From: JADKAV01 sp963769435
Lineage (GTDB): Bacteria > Actinomycetota > Actinomycetes > S36-B12 > UBA10799
NCBI GenBank assembly: GCA_963769435.1
Contig: CAVYLN010000002.1
Span: 1,984,001-2,048,000 of the forward strand
Direction: 5' to 3'
Length of the DNA stretch: 64,000 bases
The translations under genes and the position numbers were made by a program. The notes beneath the pieces were generated by a model that did no database searches, was not told the origin of the DNA, and worked only from the letters and a program-made list of their open reading frames with translations. Shown here piece after piece: positions 8,614 to 19,041 of the stretch; the stretch's first letter is position 1, and every line of letters starts with the position of its first letter.

Positions 8614-9765
8614 ATGGAGACCCCGCCACTGTTGTCGCTCGGAGTGCTGAGCGCATCGAGCAAGGAGAACGAACACCGCCGTCCCATCCACCCGCGTCAC
8701 TTCGACCGGATCGAGCCGGAACTGCGCGCCCGGATCACCCTGGAGACCGGGTACGGCACCCGCTTCGGGGTGCATGACGACGAGCTGCGCGCGCAGGTGG
8801 GCCGGATCGCATCCCGTGAGGAACTCATGGCGGACAGCGACGTCATCCTCCTGCCGAAACCGACGCTCGCTGATGTTCGGCAGATGAGGGAGGGGCAGAT
8901 CCTCTGGGGCTGGCCGCACTGTGTTCAGGACGCCGAGCTCACGCAGCTCGCCATCGACAACAAGTTGACGCTGATCGCCTGGGAAGCCATGAACTACTGG
9001 GGCAGGGACGGCCGATTCATCGTCCACGTCTTCCATATGAACAACGAGATCGCGGGCTACGCCTCCGTGATGCAGGCGATGACCTTGGCCGGGTTCACGG
9101 GCAGTTTCGGGCGCAAGCGTCGAGCCGTGGTGCTGGGGTTCGGCAACACCGGGCGGGGTGCGGTGCTGGCGCTCGAATCGCTCGGCGCGCAGGAGGTGGT
9201 CGTTCTGACGATGCGTGACATCCACACGGTCGCCTCACCCATGGCCAGCACCGTGCTCGGCGGCATGCAGCGCGATCCCGACGACTCCAGCCGCGCTCAC
9301 GTGCTCAAGTCGACGGGTCCGGTCCCGGCCGCCGATTACCTTGCCGAGTTCGACATCGTGGTGAACTGCGTGATGCAGGACACCGACGACCCGCTGATGT
9401 TCGTCAAGGGCGCCGAGATCGACGCCTTCGCGTCGGGAAGTCTGATCGTGGATGTGTCGTGCGACGCCGGCATGGGGTTCGATTTCGCGCAGCCGACCAC
9501 GTTCGAGGAGCCCATGTTCACCGTGGGTGACACGATTCACTACTACGCCGTCGACCACAGTCCGTCGTGGTTGTGGGAGTCCGCGACCTGGGACATCAGC
9601 GAGGCGCTGATCCCGTTCATCGGGCCGGTGCTTTCGGGCGCGGCCACCTGGGAGATGGATCCGACACTGCGCCAGGCGATCGAGATCCGCGACGGGGTCA
9701 TCCAGAACCCCAAGATCCTGTCGTTCCAGGGCAGGGCCGCGCAGTACCCGCACCCGCGGGGGTGA
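8614..9765 (+). CDS. N5-(carboxyethyl)ornithine synthase-like / alanine dehydrogenase-family enzyme
   Basis: The 383-residue protein belongs to the alanine dehydrogenase/PNT family and most resembles N5-(carboxyethyl)ornithine synthase. It opens with SSKENEHRRPIHP, a substrate-site signature of that group, and has a Rossmann segment (AVVLGFGNTGRGAVLALE) in the middle. Such enzymes condense pyruvate with the side-chain amine of ornithine or lysine using NADPH. The family match is clear; the substrate is inferred. It stands alone, divergent from the CrtI-like gene, with the ATG at 8614 about 95 bases from that gene. Confidence 0.82.
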   Translation: METPPLLSLGVLSASSKENEHRRPIHPRHFDRIEPELRARITLETGYGTRFGVHDDELRAQVGRIASREELMADSDVILLPKPTLADVRQMREGQILWGWPHCVQDAELTQLAIDNKLTLIAWEAMNYWGRDGRFIVHVFHMNNEIAGYASVMQAMTLAGFTGSFGRKRRAVVLGFGNTGRGAVLALESLGAQEVVVLTMRDIHTVASPMASTVLGGMQRDPDDSSRAHVLKSTGPVPAADYLAEFDIVVNCVMQDTDDPLMFVKGAEIDAFASGSLIVDVSCDAGMGFDFAQPTTFEEPMFTVGDTIHYYAVDHSPSWLWESATWDISEALIPFIGPVLSGAATWEMDPTLRQAIEIRDGVIQNPKILSFQGRAAQYPHPRG

Positions 9766-9907
9766 GGGGGGCCGCCGCGGGCTGGAGCGCTCGCCGGTCC
9801 ATTCCCGGGCTTGAGGGCGACCTGTTGGGGACTTCGCGCTCGGATGGTGCCCAACCACGTCGCCCCTCGTATCCGGGGAGCCTTGCGGGGGCCGGCCGAA
9901 TCTGGAC

Positions 9908-10507
9908 TCAGCCGGGCACGGCGGACTGGAAGTAGAAGTCCAGCATCGACGCCAGTGGGGCCGGGCTCCGGCGCAGCCGACTGTGGAGAGCGGCCCCCTC
10001 CCAGCAGTCGACCAACAGGGTGGCCATGGCCGTGGTGTCCGCATCGGCCGGGAGCTCTCCCCGATCGCGGGCCTCGTCCAGACAACCCGCGATGCGTTCG
10101 GCGATGTAGGAGAAGCACTCTTCGATCCTGGACCGGAACACCTCGCTGGAGCCTGCGAGTTCCTGGCCGAGGCCGCCCAGCAGGCAGCCTAGGTATCCCT
10201 CCGTCCGGTAACTCTGCTCGGTCTCCTCAAAGAAATGCCGCACCCTTTGGACCGGGGGGTGATGTTCATCTGCCAGGCATGCGTCCAGACCTTGGTGCAC
10301 GCCTCGCATGTACTGATCGATGACCTGGAGGGCAAAGTCCTCTTTGTCCGCGAAATGGTGGTAGAAGGACCCCTTGGGCGTGTCAGCAGCGGCCAGCAAC
10401 GCCTGGATGCCGAGTCCGTGGTAGCCCTGCTCCAGGAGCAGTTGCAGCCCGACATCGAGCAGGCGTTGCTTGGTCGCATGCGGCGGGGGGGCCGAGGAGT
10501 CAGCCAT
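9908..10507 (-). CDS. TetR/AcrR-family transcriptional regulator
   Basis: The 199-residue protein carries an N-terminal TetR helix-turn-helix (about 12-58, with the signature KGSFYHHFADKEDF) and an all-helical ligand domain. Its ATG overlaps the stop region of the upstream cupin gene by 8 bases, so the two form one transcript. A perfect 7-2-7 inverted repeat lies just upstream of the cupin start, so the simplest reading is autorepression of the cupin-tetR operon, relieved by an unknown ligand. Confidence 0.92.
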   Translation of the reverse strand: MADSSAPPPHATKQRLLDVGLQLLLEQGYHGLGIQALLAAADTPKGSFYHHFADKEDFALQVIDQYMRGVHQGLDACLADEHHPPVQRVRHFFEETEQSYRTEGYLGCLLGGLGQELAGSSEVFRSRIEECFSYIAERIAGCLDEARDRGELPADADTTAMATLLVDCWEGAALHSRLRRSPAPLASMLDFYFQSAVPG

Positions 10508-10889
10508 TCACCTTCTCGCTCATGTGCTGAATGACGTCGCTGTGTATCGCCTGCGGGCTGAACATCACGATCTCGGCGTCAGCGTCCACCTTCACGTTGT
10601 GGCCGGGCGGCCAGTAGAAGAGGTCTTTGCCCGATACCGTTTCGCGCCCCCCGTGGGCATCAGTGGTCGTGATCTGTCCGGTGAGCACATAGCCCCAGTG
10701 CGGGCTCTGGCACAGGTCCCCCTCGAGGCCCTCGAACAGCGCGGTCGTGTCGACGCCGGCCGACAACGAGAAGTACTCGCCGCTGATCGCGTCGTATCCG
10801 CTCACATCGCCGAAGCCGAGCCGTTGCCGGATCACCGCGCCAGGCATCTCCAGTTGCACCTTCACGTCGTCCTTGGCCACTCTCATCAT
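10500..10889 (-). CDS. Small cupin-like protein in TetR operon
   Basis: This 129-residue protein looks like a single-domain cupin: HWGYVLTGQITTTDAHG and the later KDLFYWPPGHNVKVDADAE match the two short cupin motifs in shape, though the metal-ligand pattern is incomplete (only His residues in HWGY and GHNV are obvious). Function is unknown; as the first gene of a TetR-controlled pair it may be a sensor-linked detoxification or binding protein. The start has two adjacent ATG codons; the first is used. Confidence 0.75.
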   Translation of the reverse strand: MMRVAKDDVKVQLEMPGAVIRQRLGFGDVSGYDAISGEYFSLSAGVDTTALFEGLEGDLCQSPHWGYVLTGQITTTDAHGGRETVSGKDLFYWPPGHNVKVDADAEIVMFSPQAIHSDVIQHMSEKVNG

Positions 10890-10915
10890 CTGCGCCTTTC
10901 TGCGCTGTGCACTTC

Positions 10916-10931
10916 TAGACCGACCGGTCTA
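10916..10931. promoter_or_regulatory. TetR-type operator
   Basis: TAGACCG-AC-CGGTCTA is a perfect inverted repeat with 7-base arms and a 2-base spacer, a typical size for TetR-family operators. It lies 27 bases upstream of the cupin start, where it would overlap the promoter of the cupin-tetR operon. Confidence 0.8.
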
Positions 10932-10985
10932 TTAGTGACACTAGCCGCCTGGGCCGACCTGTCAACCCACGAGTCGCGGCGCGAG

Positions 10986-11053
10986 GTTGGAGTTTGTGCA
11001 CCGCGTTGGAGAAAACACGCGTGCGTTCTCCAACGCGGTGCACAAACTCCAAC
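10986..11053. repeat. Perfect 28-bp-arm palindrome (type A, locus 1)
   Basis: Two perfectly complementary 28-base arms (10986-11013 and 11026-11053) enclose a 12-base centre that contains the self-complementary CACGCGTG. The arm reads GTTGGAG, a 12-base segment, then GTTGGAGAA. Exactly the same plan occurs at 51026-51093 with a different, but still paired, 12-base segment. It sits between the end of the giant DUF11 gene and the cupin promoter. It could act as a terminator, although no T-run follows. Confidence 0.9.
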
Positions 11054-11134
11054 GCGGTGCGCTTCTGCTTGCGCGCTGCCCAACCTCTAACGCGGTGCGC
11101 CTTCGGTCAACGCGGTGCCCGCGCTGCCCAACCT
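11032..11134. repeat. Degenerate copies of the palindrome's right arm
   Basis: The segment AACGCGGTGC from the right arm recurs at 11032, 11051, 11089 and 11109, and GCGCTGCCCAACCT occurs at 11073 and 11121. No coding function is seen. A similar arrangement of arm copies follows the palindromes at 51026 and 62158. Confidence 0.7.
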
Positions 11135-11162
11135 GCCAACGCACGCAGCCGATACCACCGAC

Positions 11163-14100
11163 TCACGGACGCACGATGTACTTCTTCACCCGCTTGAAGG
11201 CCTTGTAGTTCTTGGTCGCCTTGGCACGCTGGATCACGAAGACCCTGACGGGGCGGTTGCCGATGACCTTCACCTTGACGGTCCCGTTCTTCTTCCGCGT
11301 GATCTTGCAGAAGCTGACCTCGCCGGCAGCCGAGCTCTTCAGGGTCCGGCACCGCACCTTGGTTCGGATCTTCTGCCCCTGGTCCGTCGTGCGGGCGGGG
11401 AAGACCCTGGGTGTGGGCGGCAACTTGCTTGCGGTCTGCTTCGCCCGCTTCACGCCGACCTCATCGGTGGCCTTGTTGTTGGACGGGTCGGTGTCCGGGA
11501 TCGGCGAGGTGACCTCGGCCGGGTTCACGACCGACGGAGCTGCGCCGTTGACGACGCTGACCCGGATCGAGAACTCGGTCGACTGGCCGACCAGCAGTCC
11601 TGCCGCGTACACGCAGGTGACCGTGCGGCCGCTGGCGGTGCAGGTCCATCCGTCGCCCGCCGCGGACAGGAACTCGTTGCCGTTGGGCAGGTTGTCGACC
11701 ACGGTGATCGGTCCGGGGTTGTCCGACGGCCCGTTGTTCACGACCCGGACGTTCCACGTGCCGGTCCCACCGATGGTCCAGGGGCCGCCCGTGTGGGTCT
11801 TGAAGATCGCCAGGTCGGCCTTCGCAACCACGTCCACGGTCGAGGTGGCCGGCGGGGGGTTCCCACCCGGCTGCGGTGAGGTCGTGGTCACGGTCGCCAC
11901 GTTCTTCAAGGTCGTGCCACCGGGCACCGCCTTGTCGACGTCAGCCTTGATCACGATGTCCGACGGTGAGGCCGACAGCGGGAAGTTGGCCCGCGTGCAG
12001 GTCACCGTGGTTCCGGTGCCCACATCACACGTCCAGCCCGGGCCGGTCGCCGACGTGGCCTTCAGCCCCGCCTCCAGCTCGTCGACCACCACGACGTTCT
12101 TCGCCTTCGCCGGGCCCAGGTTGGACACGGTGATGGTGAACTCGGTGGCCGTTCCGGCGGTCACCGGGTTGGCGCCCGTGGTCTTCTTCGCGATGCCGAG
12201 CTGCACGTCGCTGACCACCGGATCCGTGACGGTGGACGTGTTGTTGTCCGGGTTCGGATCCGTCGTGGTGCCGGTCACCTCAGCGGTGTTGATCGCCTCG
12301 TCGCCGGGGCTCTCCAACACCTCGACCGTGACGTTGATCAGCGGCGCCTGCTCGTTGGGTCCGAGGTCCTCTGAGAGCACGCACTTCAACGTGTCCGTCT
12401 GTCCGCTGGTCGGCTGGCACTGCCAGGCGCCTGCTTCGATCGAAGTGATCGACAGCCCGGTCGGCAACTGATCGTCCACGGTGATGTCCGCGACCGAAAC
12501 CGACGGCCCCAGGTTGGTCACCGCCAACGTGTAGGTCACCTCGTTGCCGACCACGTACGGCTGGGTCCGGCTCTTCTCGATCGCCAGGTCCGCCAGGGGC
12601 AGCGGAGTCACCGGGTCGCGGTCGGTGTTGTTGTCCGGGTTCGGGTCGTAGGTCTTGCCGGTGACCGTCGCCACGTTCTCCAACTCGTTGGTCACTGCGG
12701 GGTCGACCTTGACAGTGATCGTCAGGGTCGGCAGGGAATCGTCCTTGGCCAGCCCGTCGACCGGACCGGGGTTGGTGCAGGTGACGACCTGCAGAACCGC
12801 GTCGCAGGTCCAGTCGGTGCCGGAGTAACTCTTGTACTCCGTGCCGACAGGAAGCGTGTCCTTGACGACGAACGGACCCATGCTGGTGTCCGGGCCGTTG
12901 TTCGTGACCTTGATCTTCCAGTCGAACTCCGTACCAGGAACCACCTCGTCGGGCCCGACGTTCCATTCGTCCGGGTAGTCCGTCTCGTGAGTCTTCTCCA
13001 GCATCAGGTCGGCGGAGGCGATCTGTGTCTTCGCAGTGTCCGGTTCACTGTCCTTCGTGGCCCAGCCCTGCACGGGGGGACCATCGGTCCAGTCGGTGGT
13101 TGCGGTGTTGACGTGATCGATCCCCAGCCCGACGCCCGGGTCGGTCGTCACGGCCGAGGTCGGCTTGGCCTGGTACTGCACCGATGCCTTCTCGCCGGAC
13201 TTCAGGTCGCCGAGATCCGCCCAGGTCAGATCCAGTCCGCTGACCGTCGGGTTGATCTGGGTCGGCGTGCCGCCCGCCACGGTGATGATGGCGCTGTCCG
13301 CCACGTACTCCCAGTTCGTAGGCATGGTGTCCTTGACGCCGAAGGCGAAAGCGGTCGCCTCCGAGTCGTTGGAGACCTCCATGGTCCACGTGTACGGCTC
13401 GTCGATGTAGGCCAACGGGCCAGAGGTAGCGGTCTTCTCGATGGTCAATGCGGGCAGCACCGGGTTCACCTTCGCGTCCGCGGACGGCCCGTTGTACTCG
13501 CGGATGTCCGGGTTGTTCGGATCCGCGGGCAGGCTGAAGTACTCGTCGATGGTGACCGTGTTCGTCTGGGACGTGGTCCCCGGTGGTGCGAGTCGTCCGT
13601 CGTACGTGAACGTCTTGTCCGCCCCCTTGGCAAGGGAGCTCAGCGTCCAGGTGATGGTGCTACCGGACAGAACACCGCCGTCGGACGGGTCGCCCACGAC
13701 GACCACTCCGGCGGGGATCGTGTCGACCACCTTGATGTCGTACGCCGTGCTGGCGTACGTGTCATCCCAGTTCGACACCTTCACCGAGTAGGTGAAGACG
13801 TCGCCCGGCGCCGCGGTGATCTCGTCCTGCGTGTCCACCTTCTTCTCGATGGACAACTGCGGTTCGACGATCTTGACGGTGTCGGACACCGGGGTGAGCG
13901 ACTTCGGCAGGGCTTGGAAGCCCGCGATCGTGGTCGGAGGCGGGCTGACCGGGACGTCGCTCCAGTGCGGCTGCGCCGAGTTGGTCAACGAGCCGCCGCT
14001 GGCGTTCCCGATGACGTCGGACACCCGGGCGGTGTAGGTGATCGTGACTTTCCGGTCTTTCGGGTCGTCGGCCACGTCACCGAAGGACCAGCCGATCTTC

Positions 14101-17100
14101 TGGCCGTCCGGGGTCAGGTCGGTGGCCGGCAACGCCGGGTCGCAGTCGGCGCCGCCCACCACGTATGTGCATGTCACCGACACCGTGTCGACCGACGAGG
14201 GCGACACCCCAGCCGGCAGCGTGTCGACGATCGCGGCGCTGTAGTAGTCCACGTTCGCGTTCAACGTAGCGGTGATCACCGAGGTGTAGGTCTCACCGAT
14301 CGTCACGGTCTCGGGGGTCGACGTCTTGCCGATGAACAACGTGGGAGCCGTGACGGTGGCGGTGTCGTCGGTCTTGTAGGTCCGCTCACCGGTGATGGTG
14401 CCGTCCAGGCTCGTCCCGTTCAGTACCGCGGTGTTGAAGTACAGACCGCCAGCGGACAGCGGGCCGTTCGCCTTGGCCTTGTAGACCAGTTCCGGAGATC
14501 CGCCGGCCTCCAGGGTTCCGACGTCCCACTGCACGCCGTCGCCGGAGCAGCCCCCGACGCCGTCGCCGAACGTGACGCCGGTGGCCGGCTGACACGACAC
14601 TGGTGACGACGAACGGGCTCGGCAGGCAGTCGACGAGTACGGAGTCGTGCATGGGTGGCCGATCGGCCGGGTTGCCCAGCGCGACCGTGTAGGTGATCTC
14701 CGTCTGCTGGTCGGCCATCTGGGTCGGGCTGGCCGACTTGGTCACCGAGGGGTTCGGCTGGACGATGTCGATCCGCTTGGTGGCGGTCCTCGTGATGTAG
14801 GAGCCCGTGGGTGTCCCCTTGGTCCGGAAGGTGGCCGTGTTCGTCTTGTTCACGGTCGTTGCCGGGGCTGGTGGAACCACACATGGATTCGGATCCTCCG
14901 CGCAGGGCGCCGCGGTCGGGAGGACCTTGGCGGTGACCTTCACGGAGAAGACCTGGTCCGCGGCGGTGGTGTTCTGGTACTCCGCGGGGAACACCAGCTT
15001 GCCGGTGGGGTTGGTTCCCACGTTCGTATCGAACGTGAATCCGGCCGGCTTGTCGACGAGGCCGTCGCGACCCCAGTCGTCGATGGACACCAACTCGATG
15101 CCCGAGGGGAGTGTGTCGTACAACTCGGCGTCGTAGGCGGTCGTGCCCGCCGGCACCGTGCCGGTGTAGGTGTAGGTGATCGTCTCGCCAATGGTGGCCT
15201 GTCCGGCCAGGTTGTTGTTGGTCTCATTGACCGAGGTGGTGGCGCTCTTGCCCGCCGCGGCGTTGCGCGTGAACACGTTCGACGGGTCCTTGAGTTCCGG
15301 AGCGTCCTCCTGCTCGGGCGTCACGGTCTCGTCGATGTTGTTCTTCGGGTAGTAGGTGATGATCTCGTTCTCGTTGCTCAGGACCTCGAAACTGCGCACG
15401 TACCCGGTGTTGACGAACTGTTGGTTCACGCCGATCTGGTCGGGCAGCTTCATGTCGTACAGCACCGACAACGTGTCGCCCGGCGGGATCGAGTAGTCGT
15501 CCGCGGCATCCGGTGAGGGGAACGTCCCACTTGATGTAGCTCGCGACGTTCTGGCCGTTGACCGGGGGGTCGATGCACGTGACGTAGCTGCCCAGCGGCA
15601 CGCGGGTTGCTGGTCCCGGGCTTGATGTACTCGTAGTTCGAGATGTTCGCGCAGGGGATGCCGACCGGCAGCACGTCCCACGTCTGGACGCCGCGGACCA
15701 CGGCGTCGATGGCCGCGGACTGCGACGTGTTCTTGATGTCGACCTGGAAGGTGGCGGTCGACCCCTGCTGGACCGGCTTGTTGTCCTGCCGGCGGGTTCA
15801 GGTGGCCGATGGTGCGGTCGGTCTTGCGCACACCCTTCTTGATGCTCAGATCCGGCGGCGGCGCCAGTTCGTAGTCGGCCTGGTCGCGGTACGACTGCGC
15901 ATCCCCGGAGGTGTTGGCCGTGGCCAGCTTCATCAGGTTGCCGGTGATCTCGGGTTGGGTGCCGGTGGCGGGCTCCAGAACCCGGACTGCGAAGTAGACC
16001 TCGAACACCGCGTCGGGGTCGACGTACAGCTCGGGTGCAGTCCCGGTGCCGAGGTTCCACACCAGCGGACCGGTGGTCGGCAGCGATGAAGAGTCGACCG
16101 GGGCGGTGTTGGCGGGCGTGGTGGTGACGGTGCCCGTTATGTACTCGGTACCGATCGGCAGGAAGTCACCCACGACGGGCTTACGGGTGGAGATGTTCGG
16201 GAAGTCGACCCGGAGTTTGAAGCAGATCACGTCGCCCTTGCGGAACGTCCGGTCCGCGGTCGGGATGCCTGCAGGGTCCGCGTAGTCGCCCAGAACGGAG
16301 CAGTCCTGCGGGACTGCACGCGGTTGCATCTGCTTGTCGATCGAGGGCAGGGCGCTTCCCTGCCGAGCACTGGAACTGTCACCAACCGTGGCTGATCCAC
16401 TCTCGGAGGTACCCGGGATGGGCGTGGTGGTGCCCTCGAGGGTGACCGTGTTGGTGAAACTGTCGCCCCCGACCGTGGGCAGTCCGGTGTCGCGGTATTC
16501 GTTGAGCATGCGGGCGGGGAACGTGATCGTGAAGGTGTCGTTGGCGTCCACGGAGACCGGGTTGAAGACGATGTCGTAGACCTTCGTGCCCGCGTTCCAC
16601 GTCACGGAGGTGTAGGGGGTGCTCGGTGTCTGCCCACCGACCGGGGCGCACGCCGCGTCGCCGTCGGAGTAGTTCGCGGGCCCGAGCGGGCAGTAGCCGT
16701 CCGGCAGCGCGTCGGTGACGACGATGTCGGAGCCGTTCACGTATTCACTAGCGTCGATCTTCAGGGTGAAGGTCGCGATGTTGCCGGGGATGAAGTTGTC
16801 GGTATCCACCGACTTGCGCATCCGGATGTCCTCGACCTGGACCGATTCGGTCGTGGAGCTGACGTACGGGCCGGCCGGGGTGCCGGTGAAATTGCCCACC
16901 GCGGCGGCGTGGTTGGTGAGGGTCCGCTCGGAGGCTCCCTCGCGGGTGGAGGGACCGTTGTTGTTGTCCAGGTTCGATCCCTGTTCCCCGATGCCGGCGT
17001 CGGGCGTCCGGCGTGCCGGGCGTCCAGGTCGTTGGTGTTCTCCTGCAGCGGGATCCCCGCGATGTACTTGATCTCGAACTCTTCACCCGGGGCCAGGTCG

Positions 17101-18022
17101 CCCACCGTCCAGTCGACCCGGGTCCAGACGCCGGGCAGGTTCCCCGATGCCGGTGATGCTGCTCGGGCGACCACGGTCTGCGACGGAGTCGGGGGTCGGG
17201 CAGGGGCTCGGCGACGAGGGCGGGCACTCCGAGGCGTGGCGCCGGCGGCGGGCCGGGGTATTCGACGCGGGTGTCGGGCGTCGTGTTGTCCTCATCGCCG
17301 CAGCCGAGGAACTCCAGGCCGGCCGGGGATGTAGTCAGGCGACAGTGATTCCCTCGCTGGGAACGCACCTTGTTGTTCCGCACTGTCAACGTGTAGGTGG
17401 TTCGGTGGTCGTGCACACCGCGCAGCAGTTCGCCCTCGGGGCTGGGTTCGGCCTTCTCGATCACGAAGGGGGCGCGGGTGGTGGTGGCGCTGTCGGAGGC
17501 GGTGTTCACGGTGCCGGCGGGAGCGGTGGTGATGGGGTCGCCGTTCGCGTCGAACTTCGGCACGTACCGGGGATCGGTCTGGGTCGCGACGTTCGCGTCG
17601 TTGGTGTCCTCGGGGACGATGGTGGTCGGGACGCTGCCGGCCGGCCACTTGGCCTCGAAGCTGATGGTGAACGCCGCGTTGGACTGCAGGTCGGTCGCGT
17701 TGCTCCACACGAGCACCTGGCGGCCATCGCCGCGGGTCGTGATCGTCGGCTCACCCACGGCAGGCGACACCGAGTTGCTCACGTAGACCATGCCGAGCGG
17801 CAGCACGTCGGAGAAGCCGACGTTGTAGAGCGGACTCGCGCTGATGTTCTTCGCGGTCAGCTCGTAGGGGATGTTCTCCCCGAGCAGCACGGAGCCCGGC
17901 GCCTTCTTGTCCAGCGTGACGCTGGCGTCCGCCGATGCCGGTGAGGCCGCTGCCGCCGCCAGTCCGAGCCCCACAAGTAGGGCTGTCAGAAGAGTGAAGA
18001 GTCTTGCCGCCAAAGATCGCAA
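11163..18022 (-). CDS. Giant secreted DUF11/isopeptide-repeat surface protein (several frame breaks)
   Basis: About 2,280 residues. It starts with a signal peptide (MRSLAARLFTLLTALLVGLG, then cleavage near ASA-DA) and consists of many beta-sandwich DUF11-type repeats, seen in recurring phrases such as VTNNGPD/VSNLGP, TDPNPDNN and D-x-LP-x-G. The last 60 residues form a basic Cys-containing tail (VRCRTL...SFCKITRKKNG) with no LPXTG or membrane anchor. Frame breaks lie near 14595, 15530, 15610, 15795 and several between 16990 and 17380; the protein pattern continues directly across each, so I treat it as one gene. The likely role is a fibrous cell-surface or adhesive protein. It is divergent from the following esterase. 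Confidence 0.8.
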
Positions 18023-18158
18023 GGATCGGCCTTTCGTGTCCCCAGCCCGGCGAGTGTCCGCGGGGCTCCGCCCGCCCGACAGTAGTGACTCCCGCGCCGG
18101 GTCGCACGGCGAGCACCTTGAGGCAGGGGTCGTCCGCGGCGCCCGCTAGCCTTCCAGA

Positions 18159-19001
18159 ATGCCGTCCCGCCGCCAGCGTTCCACCGTCGCCGGGCGCATC
18201 GACGTCACCACCATGCTGCTGCGTGGGCGCCGGGTGGCGGTGCGCATCTACCTCCCGGCCGACTACGAGATCAGTGGGCGTGAGTACCCGGTCTTGTACA
18301 TGTTCGACGCGCACAATCTGTTCGATCGCACCACGTCGACGTACAACAAGGAGTGGCGCGTGGACGAGACGATGGAGCAACTGTCGGGGGGCCCGTACTC
18401 CCCGGCGATCGTCGTCGGTCTCGACGCTCCACAGGACCGATACGAGCGCTATGCCATGTACACCGTCACGGATTGGGAGTACCGCAAACGCCCGGACGGA
18501 CGACTCCTCAAGCGCATCCGGGGTTACGGGCGAGAGACCGCCGCGTTCCTGATGGAGCAGGTGAGGCCGTGGGTGGAGTCGACATATCGTGCGGCCTCCG
18601 ACCGGGAGCGGGTCGGTATCGCCGGGTCGTCGATGGGCGGGTACATGTCGCTGTTCGTGGGCGCGGAGTATCAGGCGACGGTGTCGAAGGTCATGGCGTT
18701 CTCGCCCGTTCTTCTGGACGAGCCGATGCGTGGCGACGAGTTGCGTGATGTGATCCTCGCGGCGGGAGCGGCCTACCCGCAGCGGTACTACCTGGACATG
18801 GGCGACCGTGAGCGTCTGGAGTACGTGCTCGACCCCCGGGTGCTGGTGGAGCACCTCGAAGAGGTTCGGCTCACGCTCGAGGCGGCTGGACACGCGGATG
18901 TCCTGGCGAGGGTCGTGGCAGGGGGCCGTCATGACGAGCGCGCCTGGGCCAAGCGTTTCCCCGAGGCCTATCTCTGGGCATTTCACGGAGTCGATCCGTA
19001 G
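18159..19001 (+). CDS. Esterase D-like alpha/beta hydrolase
   Basis: The 280-residue cytoplasmic protein is of the putative esterase (esterase D/enterochelin-esterase) type: YPVLYMFDAHNLFD near residue 46, the nucleophile elbow GIAGSSMGGYMSL with catalytic Ser, and a late His in GGRHDERAW. No signal peptide is present. The substrate is unknown; the family hydrolyses a range of esters. It is followed 40 bases later by a second alpha/beta hydrolase, perhaps in one transcript. Confidence 0.85.
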   Translation: MPSRRQRSTVAGRIDVTTMLLRGRRVAVRIYLPADYEISGREYPVLYMFDAHNLFDRTTSTYNKEWRVDETMEQLSGGPYSPAIVVGLDAPQDRYERYAMYTVTDWEYRKRPDGRLLKRIRGYGRETAAFLMEQVRPWVESTYRAASDRERVGIAGSSMGGYMSLFVGAEYQATVSKVMAFSPVLLDEPMRGDELRDVILAAGAAYPQRYYLDMGDRERLEYVLDPRVLVEHLEEVRLTLEAAGHADVLARVVAGGRHDERAWAKRFPEAYLWAFHGVDP

Positions 19002-19041
19002 GGGTCCGGGTGTGGCCCCCGCTCCGCCGTAGCCTAGGAGG

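Noticed and set aside
10986..11053. Retron or msDNA-like structured RNA
   Set aside because: No reverse transcriptase gene is in the window, and the same hairpin plan occurs elsewhere without one.
12987..14606. A 539-codon plus-strand open frame
   Set aside because: It lies antisense inside the DUF11 repeat gene, whose own frame has clear repeat structure.
14595..17380. Programmed ribosomal frameshifting in the DUF11 gene
   Set aside because: There are many breaks in both directions without a common slippery site, and similar breaks occur in unrelated genes.
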